Shown here: one piece after another, positions 1 through 8,802 of the stretch | Position numbering within the stretch: position 1 is the first letter of the stretch | Layout: each line of letters starts with the position of its first letter | Source of the DNA: DTU015 sp012837895 | GTDB taxonomy: Bacteria > Bacillota > Sulfobacillia > Fermentithermobacillales > Fermentithermobacillaceae | Length of the DNA: 64,000 bases | Assembly (NCBI GenBank): GCA_050952085.1 | Contig: JBMNKH010000004.1 | Span: 558,001 to 622,000 of the forward strand | Direction of reading: 5' to 3' | Notes under the pieces: generated by a model | The model's input: only the letters and a program-made list of their open reading frames with translations | What the model was told of the DNA's origin: nothing | Database searches by the model: none | Made by a program: the position numbers and the translations under genes

Positions 1-34
1 CCTTTTCCGGCCGGGCTCATAGCAAGATGCAGAG

Positions 35-811
35 GTGAAGTTATTGAGTAAGAGTGGAGTAACTGTGCCCCCCAAGGTCCTCCTGTTTGACTTGGACGGA
101 ACCTTGCTTCCTGTTGAGCCAGGGTTTTTCACCGGCGATTACCCTGAGGCGGCTGCGCCTTATTTTGCAGAATTCATTGAGCCACGCACATTCAAACAAG
201 CTCTTTTCAAATCGACTTGGGATATGGTGAACAACCTCGACCCTGATTTGCTCAACATAGATGCCTTCCGGATATCGTTTGAAAGGCAGGTGGGTGCCGG
301 CTGGGACCGGCTCTGGCCCGTTTTCGAGCAGTTTTACAGTGAGGGTTTCCCGAAGCTCCGGAGCCTGGTGCCTGAATCCACGATAGCCCGCAAGGTTGTC
401 CAAGAGTGCCTGGACCAGGGGTGGGAGATTGTGCTTGCGACAAATGCCCTGTTTCCTGAAGCGGCAGTCAGGGAGAGGATGAGATGGTGCGGGGTCGAAG
501 ACTTGCCTTGGAAGTTCATTTCCACCTTGGAGGCTATGCACTTTTGCAAACCCCATATCCAGTACTACCAGGAAATTGTGGATGTTGCCGGGCTTGACCC
601 AAAGCGTTGTATAATGATCGGAAATGACATGCAGGAAGACATTGTGGCATCCCGGCTCGGGATGAAAACCATACTGGTTGAGGATTTTCGCATAGACAGG
701 AGTGAAGGGGGTAGCTCAGGCGCGCTAAGGCCTGATATGAGGGGCACGCTTGAGCAAGTGCCTGAGCTCGTCCTTAAGATATATGAGACTAACGCAGAAT
801 TGTACAGGTGA
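35..811 (+). CDS. HAD-superfamily hydrolase (phosphatase)
   Basis: A 258-residue soluble HAD-family hydrolase, expected to dephosphorylate a small phosphorylated metabolite in the cytoplasm. Motif I is clear near the N-terminus (LFDLDGTLLP, with the nucleophile Asp and the general acid Asp two residues later). A conserved Lys lies in CKPH around residue 171, and motif IV acidic residues are in IMIGNDMQEDI around residue 198. A helical cap of about 100 residues sits between motifs I and II, as in phosphoglycolate phosphatase-like members. The start is GTG, with weak purine-rich sequence upstream; a TTG nine bases downstream is possible. The next gene begins 11 bp after the stop, so co-transcription is likely. 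The substrate cannot be read from the sequence. Confidence 0.85.
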   Translation: MKLLSKSGVTVPPKVLLFDLDGTLLPVEPGFFTGDYPEAAAPYFAEFIEPRTFKQALFKSTWDMVNNLDPDLLNIDAFRISFERQVGAGWDRLWPVFEQFYSEGFPKLRSLVPESTIARKVVQECLDQGWEIVLATNALFPEAAVRERMRWCGVEDLPWKFISTLEAMHFCKPHIQYYQEIVDVAGLDPKRCIMIGNDMQEDIVASRLGMKTILVEDFRIDRSEGGSSGALRPDMRGTLEQVPELVLKIYETNAELYR

Positions 812-821
812 CACCGGCACA

Positions 822-1829
822 ATGTCAGTCCCGGAAGCCGGCAGGCATGTAGAACGCTTTGAACGGCACCATGATGTTGAGCTGTTGGAGGTAGAGCTTC
901 CAGGGCCACTGGATCTACAGTCTACATTGGAATGCGGCCAAGCCTTCAGGTGGTGCCGGGTTCAGGGGCCTGACGCCAGCACATGGTACAAAGGCGTTAT
1001 CGGCCCGGTAGCGGTCATGGTGACAACCAGTGCAAAAACCGGTGGTGCTTCGGATCTGTTGGTTATGTACGAGGCAAACAGTGTGGACCGCGAGAGTCTG
1101 ACAAGACGCGTCTTCAACTATTTTTCCCTTGATGACGATCTAGAGGCGATTCATCGCTTCCTCTTAGATGAGGCATGTTCCCCAACACAAGCTGAACAAG
1201 AACATGTAAGGGAGCAAGCTGCTGGGCCTGAACAAGGGCAGGTAATGGAGCAAGCTGCCGGTCATGCCCATGGCCTCAGGATCCTGCGCCAGGAGCCCTG
1301 GGAATGCCTGGTTTCGTACATCATCTCTACCAACAAGAACATACCCTCTATCTGCAAGACGGTTGAATACCTGTCTGAGACATTGGGTTCGCCTGCAGGC
1401 CTGGGCCAATACGCTTTCCCGGCGCCTGAAGCGCTGCTGGAAGCCAGCGCTGAGTGTGTAAAACAATCCAAGTGCGGGTACCGGGCACCGTATATTATCG
1501 ATGCGGCCAGGAAAGTCGCAAGCAGGGAAGTTGACCTTGATGCCTTGTGGCACTTGCCCACCGGCGAAGCCAGGCAGCAACTTCTCAAAATCAAGGGTGT
1601 CGGGCCCAAAGTTGCCGACTGTGTATTGCTTTTCGCTTATCACCGCCTGGAGGTGTTTCCTGTAGATGTATGGATTGCCAGGTGCATGTCTGCGTTTTAC
1701 CTGGACAGGGCGGATATCACGCCCAGGGAAGCAAGGCAAGAGGGATGCAGGCGTTTTGGTCCTTATGCAGGCTATGCCCAGCAGGTCTTGTTCCATTACT
1801 CCAGGAACGTCTTGAAAGGCCGGTTCTAG
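822..1829 (+). CDS. 8-oxoguanine DNA glycosylase (OGG1-type HhH-GPD)
   Basis: Base-excision repair glycosylase/AP lyase that removes oxidised guanine. The C-terminal half has the helix-hairpin-helix and GPD signature KIKGVGPKVADC followed by FPVDVW. The Lys in GPKVADC matches the Schiff-base Lys and the Asp in PVDV matches the catalytic Asp of OGG1. The N-terminal part has the family's ECGQAFRW motif. An insert around residues 125-145 is rich in Gln and Glu. The open frame extends upstream to 750, but that would overlap the HAD gene by 62 bp. ATG at 822, preceded by aggtg, is the better start and gives 335 residues. Likely in one operon with the HAD gene. Confidence 0.88.
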   Translation: MSVPEAGRHVERFERHHDVELLEVELPGPLDLQSTLECGQAFRWCRVQGPDASTWYKGVIGPVAVMVTTSAKTGGASDLLVMYEANSVDRESLTRRVFNYFSLDDDLEAIHRFLLDEACSPTQAEQEHVREQAAGPEQGQVMEQAAGHAHGLRILRQEPWECLVSYIISTNKNIPSICKTVEYLSETLGSPAGLGQYAFPAPEALLEASAECVKQSKCGYRAPYIIDAARKVASREVDLDALWHLPTGEARQQLLKIKGVGPKVADCVLLFAYHRLEVFPVDVWIARCMSAFYLDRADITPREARQEGCRRFGPYAGYAQQVLFHYSRNVLKGRF

Positions 1830-1984
1830 TAGTGCCGTGGCGCGGCTTGCTCAGGCTGAAGGAATGCTTTACACCAAGTTAGAATATAGGCGGGAGATGT
1901 TGTCTCAGGCCAAACCATGGCCTGCTGCCGGCAGAGAGGCACAACTTGTCAGGTGGGGACTTTCATGGAAGGAGGGGAGCAGTA

Positions 1985-2905
1985 TTGGATCCGGCGCACA
2001 AGATATGTATCATAGCTAACCCTACCGCAGGGCATGGCAAAGCTCAGGCAATCCTACCCCAAGTTGAAGCTTTGCTTAAGGAATGTGACGTTGCATTTGA
2101 CCTCATTGTCACCCAAGGACCAGGGCATGGAGTAAGCCTGGCTCGCGAACTGGCTGCCAGTGATTACAGGGCCATAGTAGCTATGGGAGGTGACGGCACC
2201 CTTGGCGAGGTGGTAAACGGAGTGCTCACAGCCGGAAACAGGCGGGCTATTCCCATTGGTGCCATCCCGGCAGGAACCGGAAACGACTTCATCACCGGAA
2301 ACCGGTTGTTTTCTCATTGGTCAGAAGCTATCCGGGCTCTTGCACGGCCGAACCTCAGGCAGTTCGATGTGATGTTGGTCAAGGATGCAGCGGGCCGTTC
2401 ACGCTACGCCGTAAATTCTGTAGGCGTCGGCTTCGATGCATATGTGGTCAAGCGGGTGTCTGAACTCAAGTCAAAAAAGTTTGGCAGCATTAGCTATGCT
2501 TTGGAAGTTGTCAGGGGACTACTTGCGTTCAACCCTAACAGCATGACAATAACCATTGATGAGAATGAAAGGCACGTGGAAAAAGCATGGCTATGCGCAG
2601 TCTTGAATTCAGAAAATCTGGGCGGGGGAATGAAAATCATCCCAGGCGCCATCTCAGATGACGGCAATCTTCACCTGGGGTATCTTTTTGACACCCCAAG
2701 ATTGGGGCTGTTGGGGCTTCTCTTGAGTGTTTTCAGGGGAACCCATGTGGGCAGGCAAGGAGTATACATCGGCAAAGGCCTAAAGGCAAAGATTGATGCA
2801 CCAGCTTATTACCCTTGCCATATTGATGGCGATTTGGTAGAGGCAACATACCCGTTAAGCGTGGAGCTGGCGCCAGGAGCAGTGCCTTTCCTGGTTGGTG
2901 GCTGA
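1985..2905 (+). CDS. Diacylglycerol/lipid kinase (DagK/YegS family)
   Basis: Soluble lipid kinase that phosphorylates diacylglycerol or a related lipid, recycling diacylglycerol released when phosphatidylglycerol head groups are used for envelope polymers. Seen: N-terminal IANPTAGHGKA nucleotide-binding loop, the family signature GGDGTLGEVVNG around residue 75, and IPAGTGNDF around residue 102. The C-terminal beta-sandwich carries the CHIDGD motif near the end. The start is decided by the RBS: aaggaggggag at 1968-1978 precedes TTG at 1985 by 6 nt, while the upstream in-frame TTG at 1946 has no RBS. Length (306 residues) is normal. The 155 bp between this gene and the glycosylase gene hold nothing I can identify. 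Confidence 0.88.
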   Translation: MDPAHKICIIANPTAGHGKAQAILPQVEALLKECDVAFDLIVTQGPGHGVSLARELAASDYRAIVAMGGDGTLGEVVNGVLTAGNRRAIPIGAIPAGTGNDFITGNRLFSHWSEAIRALARPNLRQFDVMLVKDAAGRSRYAVNSVGVGFDAYVVKRVSELKSKKFGSISYALEVVRGLLAFNPNSMTITIDENERHVEKAWLCAVLNSENLGGGMKIIPGAISDDGNLHLGYLFDTPRLGLLGLLLSVFRGTHVGRQGVYIGKGLKAKIDAPAYYPCHIDGDLVEATYPLSVELAPGAVPFLVGG

Positions 2906-2990
2906 TACTGAGTACCGGGCATGCGATCTTGGGAGAATATTATTCACAGCAATTCCCGCATACTCGCGAAAGGGCAGGTGTAATATTGCC

Positions 2991-4211
2991 ATGAAGAAGA
3001 CACCGGTTAGCGGAGCACAATTGTACAGCTTGTTCCAGGCATATAATCCTTTCGGGCCTGACCTGGAGCTAAAGCCGCCGGGACAAAGAAAGACCGTCCT
3101 TGCAGCTAACGCCAATTTCCCGTTTGGGCTCGAGATTGCGGGCTTCCTCAAGGCTGCTGCCCAAGACGGCGGCTCGCCTATTATGATCCAGCTCAGCGGT
3201 AGCGCCCTGGCCGGGGCAGGAAGGGGTATAGCTGCTAGCAGCGAGCTGCCGTACCTCAAGGCACTCCGGCTGGGAGCGAGAATGGGCCTGGCTATCGTTG
3301 AAACGTACATAGATGCATACAACGCGCCGTTTGTAGCTATAGCGCTGGACCATTTTGCAGTTCCTGATGTAGACGGATCAAGTGCAGGAGAGGCTTGCTA
3401 CGAAGAGGCAGAGCCCTATGTCCTCAGCAGGGAGTCAGCTGTTTCCATGCTAGAAAAAGCTTTAGAGTTCTCATCTGCCTATGGCGTGCCCGCTCCTGGC
3501 AAAGGCGAACTTGAGGCCTGGACAGGATACCTGAGCTCTGCCTCGTATGCAAACGCGGTAGCCGGCTTTATGACGTGCCTGGAGGAACTTAATCCTGCGT
3601 GGGCCATGATAGACACTGAAGAAATGCCGCCTGTGCTCAATTATGCCGTGACCCGTCACATTTGTGACCTGGTCAAAGAGTGTGGGTTTGACGCTATCCT
3701 GGAAGCTGAATATGGCGCCACAGGGCAGGCAGGGAGCAGCGAAGGGTATGTGAGCCTGGAAGGGGAGGAACTCGGGAAGTTTGCAAGGCAAATCGCAGGA
3801 TTCATAAAGTATACCGGAGCAAGGGGAATATCATATCCCATCGGTATGGAACACGCTGCGCCCCTTGGCCGGAAACATGAGCCTGACACCCGGCGTTTGG
3901 AAACGGTCCAGCGGGAGATTATCAAGGAAGCAGGATATTACGCGCCTTTTGCCCAGCACGGCGGGACAGGCGCAAAACAACTGGCTAAAGGGCTTGTTGC
4001 AAAGAACAACGTCAATACCCATTTCCTAGTGACCATGGCTCAGAACCTACTGGGGCATTTCATGAAAAACAAGGAGCTGATCGAGCAAGGGCAAAAATCC
4101 GCCTGCGGAAGCGATATTTACCTTGCTGCCGCCGAAGCAGTGTGCCAGGCAGCTGTTGAGAAAATGAAAGAAGGAGGCACTTATGGCGGATTTGGGGCAG
4201 GGTTGGCTTAA
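2991..4211 (+). CDS. Class II fructose-bisphosphate aldolase-like protein
   Basis: A divergent class II (zinc-dependent) aldolase of about 406 residues, longer than the usual 285-360. The family framework is visible: ALDHF around residue 115 matches the Asp-His pair at the end of strand 3, EAEYGATG around 237 resembles the E-x-E-x-G segment, MEH around 285 is a possible metal ligand, and QHGGTG around 322 matches the His-Gly-Gly/Ser-x-Gly phosphate-binding motif. The substrate is uncertain: the sequence between motifs differs from standard FBP and tagatose-bisphosphate aldolases as I know them. ATG at 2991 is chosen because the upstream frame (from 2895) overlaps the lipid kinase gene and lacks an RBS. 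A non-glycolytic ketose aldolase is possible. Confidence 0.68.
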   Translation: MKKTPVSGAQLYSLFQAYNPFGPDLELKPPGQRKTVLAANANFPFGLEIAGFLKAAAQDGGSPIMIQLSGSALAGAGRGIAASSELPYLKALRLGARMGLAIVETYIDAYNAPFVAIALDHFAVPDVDGSSAGEACYEEAEPYVLSRESAVSMLEKALEFSSAYGVPAPGKGELEAWTGYLSSASYANAVAGFMTCLEELNPAWAMIDTEEMPPVLNYAVTRHICDLVKECGFDAILEAEYGATGQAGSSEGYVSLEGEELGKFARQIAGFIKYTGARGISYPIGMEHAAPLGRKHEPDTRRLETVQREIIKEAGYYAPFAQHGGTGAKQLAKGLVAKNNVNTHFLVTMAQNLLGHFMKNKELIEQGQKSACGSDIYLAAAEAVCQAAVEKMKEGGTYGGFGAGLA

Positions 4212-4313
4212 GTTGATTAACAATCCTTTCTCAGGAAATAGTAATCAGGAGACTGGCTGAGTGTATCCAGGCGTTTGCAGGGCAAATTGTTCATGAAGGG
4301 GGCGTAAGTTACC

Positions 4314-4865
4314 TTGGCAAATCAGATTGAAAAACGGCTTTATCCTGCATCGACTGCATTGAACCCCACGCCTGTGGTGCTGGTCACGTGCGGTGACTAC
4401 ATGGGCGAGGCTAACGCAATAACCCTCGCATGGGTTGGAACAGTGTCTTCAGAGCCACCTATGATTGCAATTGGCGTGAGGCCGACAAGGTATTCCTTCG
4501 GGTTATTGCAACGGTACGGGGATTTCGTTGTGAACCTTCCAACAGCGGATCATGTGGACATCTTGAATTATTGCGGAACAGTATCAGGCAGGACAGAGGA
4601 TAAGTTCAACGGGGCAGGGATCACTCCTGCCAGGGCAGACAATGTGAGGGCGCCTCTTGTCGCCGAGTTTCCGGTCAACATAGAGTGCAAGATCAGGAAC
4701 AGGATTGGCTTGGGAAGCCACGACCTGTTTCTTGGAGAGGTAATGTGTGTGCATATTGCCCCTGAGATTTTGACCCGTGGGGACATAGACCCTGAAAAAA
4801 TGAACCCACTTGCATATTTCAAAGGCCAATATTTCACCCTGGGAGACCCGGTGGGTAAGAGATAG
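4314..4865 (+). CDS. Flavin reductase-like FMN-binding protein
   Basis: A 183-residue member of the flavin reductase / split-barrel FMN-binding family (DIM6/NTAB type). The N-terminus has the characteristic PTPVVLVTCG, then ANAITLAWVGTVSSEPPMIAIGV, which builds the flavin pocket, then FVVNLP and the C-terminal HDLFLGEV segment. These proteins bind FMN and either reduce free flavin or serve as small redox partners. The physiological electron donor cannot be inferred. TTG start at 4314, preceded by gaaggggg. It lies between an aldolase-like gene and an enoyl-CoA hydratase gene, with gaps of 102 and 71 bp and no obvious functional link. Confidence 0.85.
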   Translation: MANQIEKRLYPASTALNPTPVVLVTCGDYMGEANAITLAWVGTVSSEPPMIAIGVRPTRYSFGLLQRYGDFVVNLPTADHVDILNYCGTVSGRTEDKFNGAGITPARADNVRAPLVAEFPVNIECKIRNRIGLGSHDLFLGEVMCVHIAPEILTRGDIDPEKMNPLAYFKGQYFTLGDPVGKR

Positions 4866-4936
4866 CAAATCCGTGGGGATATCATAGACGATTACTTGTG
4901 AGATACTGTTGAGATACTGTGGGGAGGGAGAAACGT

Positions 4937-5728
4937 ATGGAGAGGTTTGGCCGGCTGCAAACCCTGACTGTAGCACATGAAGACTATGCTACTGTTATCA
5001 CAGTTGCGCGTCAGGAGTCCCTCAATGCGCTCAACAGGAAGGTCCTGGCCGAACTTGAGACGGTGTTAGACGCTCTCATCGCTGGCGGGCCCGGCAAGCC
5101 GTTAATCATCACAGGAGAAGGTCCCAGGGCTTTCGTGGCAGGGGCTGATATAGGCGAGATGGCCAATATGACCCCTGATGAAGCGGAGGAGTTTGCCCGC
5201 TACGGCCAGGGGATTTTCTCCAAATTGGAAGCGTTTCCCGGAGTCACGATAGCTGCGGTTAACGGGTACGCCCTGGGCGGAGGCAACGAGCTTGCCATGG
5301 CTTGCGACATCCGCATCGCCGCCAGCAATGCCAGGTTTGGCCAGCCTGAAGTAGGCCTGGGGATAATTCCCGGCTTCGGTGGCACCCAAAGGTTAGCCCG
5401 GATTGTGGGCATGGCCAATGCCCTAGACCTTGTTTTGACCGGGCGGATGATCGATGCACAGGAAGCTTGGCGAATAGGGCTCGTACACAAAGTGGTTGAC
5501 CAGGGCAAGGCCTTGGAAGAATCGTTGAACTACGCCAAGACCGTAATGAAGAATTCTCCCTTTGCAGTAGCCCAGGCCAAGAAAGCGATTTACGGTGATC
5601 CGCGCCGGTATAGCGGCATGGCTCTTGAGGTGGACCTGTTTTCAAAGTGTTTTGACCATCCAGACCAGAAAGAAGGTATGAAGGCGTTTCTGGAAAAGCG
5701 TCAGGCCGGTTTTCAAAAGCAGGGATGA
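4937..5728 (+). CDS. Enoyl-CoA hydratase (crotonase family)
   Basis: Crotonase-fold enzyme, most likely hydrating a short-chain 2-enoyl-CoA to the 3-hydroxyacyl-CoA in beta-oxidation or butyrate-type metabolism. The oxyanion-hole segments are present (AFVAGADIGEM and VNGYALGGGNELAMACD), and so is the second catalytic Glu in QPEVGLGIIPGFGGTQRL, so both catalytic glutamates of true hydratases are retained. Length (263 residues) is standard. ATG at 4937 follows ggggagggag at 4921-4930; the frame upstream to 4919 lies inside that RBS. A 3-hydroxybutyryl-CoA dehydrogenase that could act next in the pathway is encoded at 47.3 kb, not beside this gene. Confidence 0.9.
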   Translation: MERFGRLQTLTVAHEDYATVITVARQESLNALNRKVLAELETVLDALIAGGPGKPLIITGEGPRAFVAGADIGEMANMTPDEAEEFARYGQGIFSKLEAFPGVTIAAVNGYALGGGNELAMACDIRIAASNARFGQPEVGLGIIPGFGGTQRLARIVGMANALDLVLTGRMIDAQEAWRIGLVHKVVDQGKALEESLNYAKTVMKNSPFAVAQAKKAIYGDPRRYSGMALEVDLFSKCFDHPDQKEGMKAFLEKRQAGFQKQG

Positions 5729-5748
5729 CCTGTCAGTTCACGGAAGAA

Positions 5749-5808
5749 AAAACGCCCCGTGTTTTAACGATTGCACTGCTTGATACGATACAAGTAACGG
5801 GGCGTTTT
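5749..5808 (+). terminator. Perfect 12-bp inverted repeat ending at a T-run
   Basis: Arms at 5749-5760 (aaaacgccccgt) and 5797-5808 (acggggcgtttt) are perfectly complementary and separated by 36 nt. The downstream arm ends in a short T-run, as in an intrinsic terminator for the enoyl-CoA hydratase transcript. The loop is long for a terminator. The repeat ends only 2 nt before the GTG start of the next gene, so its 3' arm overlaps that gene's ribosome-binding region. Confidence 0.6.
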
Positions 5809-5810
5809 GA

Positions 5811-8681
5811 GTGGCGAGGGAACAGAAGGACAATCACAAAGGCGGAATACTGAAAACAACCGGTAAAGCCCTTCTTCTGATCTGTCTCACAGCAGGTGCT
5901 TTCTATTTAGGTTGGCACTTCTACACCATGAGAAACAGTGAGACTATGGTCTGCTTGACGATGATGTCAGAAGACGGGCTGTATATTTATCAATACCAGG
6001 CTGCTGGGGACGCACCGGACCCAAGTGAAAACGGCGGCAACGGCAGTAACGACGGCAGCGACGGTGGTAGCAGCGCGGGTGGAGAGGACAACGAGATTCC
6101 CGAGGCCTATCCTCATTGGGGTTTTGTAAGCTTCGGGTCAAGAGTGCACGTTACCGGCGTTTCAGGTGACCGGGTTGCCTTAGAAGACATCTACACTTAT
6201 CCTCAGGAAAAAGTGGTTGTGGAGCTGGTTATCGGGCCTGACGAAAAGATTGCCAGGATATCTCAAATACCGGAAAGCTTCGTGATCAGAGGCGAAGTAG
6301 AGAGTAGCGACGACGGCACAGTTCATATTTCGGGTATCCAATACATCACCGGTGAGGAATTGGATTTTCAGTGGGAGCAAGGGGATCTTGTAGAAGTGTA
6401 TGGTGCCGGTGATGAGATAATATATGCCGAACTCCTGGACAAGGCTGGGATTTTGCAGATTGTTGCCAACGTTGAAGGCGCCAAGGTGTTTGTGGACGGC
6501 GCTTACAAAGGGGAGGCGCCTGTAACCATATACACCGCCCCTGGGTATAAGGAGATAATGGCAAAAGCCCCGGGTTACAAGACAACCACCACACAGGCCA
6601 TGGTGGGAGCGGGACAATTATCAGAAGTGCCGGTTGAGTTGCCCCTTGTGACAGGCACGGTAGAAGTCACTTCCAACCCTCCGGGCGCAGATGTGTTTGT
6701 CAACCATGAACTAAAGGGGACCACCCCTGTAAGCATTCATCTCCCTCCGGGCGATTACCAAGTGTCGGTAGAGAAGTCCGGGTATTATTCCAAGAAAACC
6801 AACCTACGGGTGGCTCAGGATACCTCAACGCCTCTTCACTTCAACCTGGTGGCAGAGTCAACGGGCATATCCCCCATAGGAGGCGCCACGCCAGGCTTGC
6901 CTTCCCAAGAGGCCCAGGTGCCAGGTACCAGGATGACTGTGCTGGGTTACGATCCTGATTCCCGTGTGCTTGAAGTCATGGATTCCAACCGCGTTAAGTC
7001 CAAACTGATAGTGCCGGGAGATGTTCCCCTGGACAACTTTCCGTCTGGCAGGGCCTCATGGGACAAGGTATTGCCGGGAGAAGAAATCGCTGTTGTGGCA
7101 AGCGCCTCAGGGTACGTGGAAAAGGCTACCAAGACTTATTCTCACACCTTTACGGCAAGCGGGAAAGTGTTCGCCAGGGACGGCCAGGTGCTTAACATAG
7201 GAGACGGCTGGACAAGATGCCTTATGAGTCCTAACGTGTTGATTCAACGCCGGCCTGACAATACGCTTGTCAGGAATGTGGACGTAGGGGACACGGTGAC
7301 GGCCTACGGCACATCCGCGGATGACATCAGGTACGTAGTAGTCCAAGAGTCGCTGGGGCTAAAGTCAGCTTTTGAGGGTTATCTTGTAAACACTGATGGC
7401 GGCCAAAAGGTTTTTTCTGAAAGCGCGCTACTGCCAGTCAGCATCCCAGGGGCCATTGACGTAGTTGATTTGGATAACAAGGTTACCGATAAGGCGTCGG
7501 CAGTTCCTTCAGGATCAAGACTTAAGTTCCATCAAGATTCAGAAGGCAAGATAGTGTGGGCCGAGTACATTTGGAAAGCGGAAGTGTCACTTGAGGGGCA
7601 AATCGGGATAATGTCAGGTCCTGTGCTTACAATATTGCCATCATGGGATGAGGCAACTTTGTCAGTGAATACCACCGTGTTTCTTGGCGAAACCAGAAGG
7701 CCCTTTTACGATGTAAAGACTGGGGACACTGTGCTGGTTGCCGGACCCTCCCAGGTAGATACACGGTTCATCTGGATTAAGGAGCGGATATCCTACGACC
7801 GCACCGTTGAAGGGTTCATGGGCGGGGGAGAGGGCAGGAACCGGCGTGTATTCACTGAGGTAGACCGCAAAGGATATGTAACCCAATGGGTTGTGGATAC
7901 TGGCTTTACAGTTGTAGATACAAAGCATAACAAACATATGCTTGCCAGCCAACTGAACAACGGCGATAAGGTGAGGCTTTGGCTGGGGGCCGGAGGGAAA
8001 CCTGTATGGGGAGAAATGGTTGCGCCGAACGCAATCAACTTGAGCGGCCACTTCCTCAGGGAGAAGGATGGGTATTATTACTTCTCAGGCTTGGAGAAGT
8101 TTGAGGCTTCAGAAGACCTCATTATTACCGGTCTATTCAAGGATGAAGAACTCCGGCCGGGCTCACGGGTGCATGTAGGCGGAGACGGTAAGTATGTGAA
8201 CTACATTGAAGTCCAGGAACTCGTCGAATTTGCAAAGTATAAGCCGTTGGTTGAAGGCACTGTAATATCTGTGGACAAGAATGCACTGACTATTATGACT
8301 AGCAGCAGTTGGTTGGAGCATTACGAGTTATCTAATAACACCTGGTACGTTGATTGGGAGGCTGGAGTTGACGGATACGCGGATGAACTTGACACCGGTG
8401 ACGAAGTGGAAATATATCTGGATCCTGACCGCAAGAAGGCAGTGTTCATTGAACGCACTTATTCACCCAGGTTCAGAGTGGAAGGCACAGTGACGGGGGT
8501 TTCGGGCAGGGCCTTTACAATATCAGGGGACTACGGCACCGTGAGAGTTGAATTGCGATCAGGAGCCGGTATATATGAGGATGGCAGAAGGATTCACTAT
8601 GGGGACATCGAGGAAGGGGATAAGATCCACGTTTCAGGCTCAAGCGCAGATTCAATCTACCTTGTGGTAGTCACCCCCTAG
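5811..8681 (+). CDS. Large membrane-anchored PEGA-domain protein
   Basis: A 956-residue protein of unknown function with an N-terminal transmembrane segment (about residues 18-36) after a short basic tail, so most of it should lie outside the cell. A low-complexity Gly/Asn/Ser/Asp stretch (about 72-92) acts as a linker. Two consecutive PEGA domains follow (about 213-280 and 281-346), with typical GAKVFVDG/GADVFVNH and APGYKE/PPGDYQV motifs. The remaining 600 residues are beta-rich modules with recurring phrases such as GDTV, GDKV, GDEV and EGTV, suggesting repeated small barrels. PEGA domains are associated with surface proteins and S-layer binding. GTG at 5811 is the only start that keeps the membrane anchor, although its RBS (acgggg) is weak. 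It appears to be a single-gene transcript. Confidence 0.72.
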   Translation: MAREQKDNHKGGILKTTGKALLLICLTAGAFYLGWHFYTMRNSETMVCLTMMSEDGLYIYQYQAAGDAPDPSENGGNGSNDGSDGGSSAGGEDNEIPEAYPHWGFVSFGSRVHVTGVSGDRVALEDIYTYPQEKVVVELVIGPDEKIARISQIPESFVIRGEVESSDDGTVHISGIQYITGEELDFQWEQGDLVEVYGAGDEIIYAELLDKAGILQIVANVEGAKVFVDGAYKGEAPVTIYTAPGYKEIMAKAPGYKTTTTQAMVGAGQLSEVPVELPLVTGTVEVTSNPPGADVFVNHELKGTTPVSIHLPPGDYQVSVEKSGYYSKKTNLRVAQDTSTPLHFNLVAESTGISPIGGATPGLPSQEAQVPGTRMTVLGYDPDSRVLEVMDSNRVKSKLIVPGDVPLDNFPSGRASWDKVLPGEEIAVVASASGYVEKATKTYSHTFTASGKVFARDGQVLNIGDGWTRCLMSPNVLIQRRPDNTLVRNVDVGDTVTAYGTSADDIRYVVVQESLGLKSAFEGYLVNTDGGQKVFSESALLPVSIPGAIDVVDLDNKVTDKASAVPSGSRLKFHQDSEGKIVWAEYIWKAEVSLEGQIGIMSGPVLTILPSWDEATLSVNTTVFLGETRRPFYDVKTGDTVLVAGPSQVDTRFIWIKERISYDRTVEGFMGGGEGRNRRVFTEVDRKGYVTQWVVDTGFTVVDTKHNKHMLASQLNNGDKVRLWLGAGGKPVWGEMVAPNAINLSGHFLREKDGYYYFSGLEKFEASEDLIITGLFKDEELRPGSRVHVGGDGKYVNYIEVQELVEFAKYKPLVEGTVISVDKNALTIMTSSSWLEHYELSNNTWYVDWEAGVDGYADELDTGDEVEIYLDPDRKKAVFIERTYSPRFRVEGTVTGVSGRAFTISGDYGTVRVELRSGAGIYEDGRRIHYGDIEEGDKIHVSGSSADSIYLVVVTP

Positions 8682-8752
8682 GCTTGATTTGCATGAGAAG
8701 CCATTGCAGCCATTATTGATGCCAGGCAAACATCCCTGTCTTGATCAATATA

Positions 8753-8761
8753 TGGTATAAA
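8753..8761 (+). promoter_or_regulatory. Possible extended -10 promoter
   Basis: TGG followed by TATAAA (8756-8761) makes an extended -10 element about 42 nt upstream of the phosphoribosyltransferase start. No good -35 box lies 17 nt upstream, so this is tentative. Confidence 0.35.
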
Positions 8762-8802
8762 TAGGTGAAGCTTGGTTTCGCTGTGGAGAGGGGGAGTGGC
8801 CC

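Noticed and set aside
1164..1796. 210-codon minus-strand frame within the glycosylase gene
   Set aside because: Fully antisense to a gene with clear catalytic motifs; no RBS and no recognisable protein.
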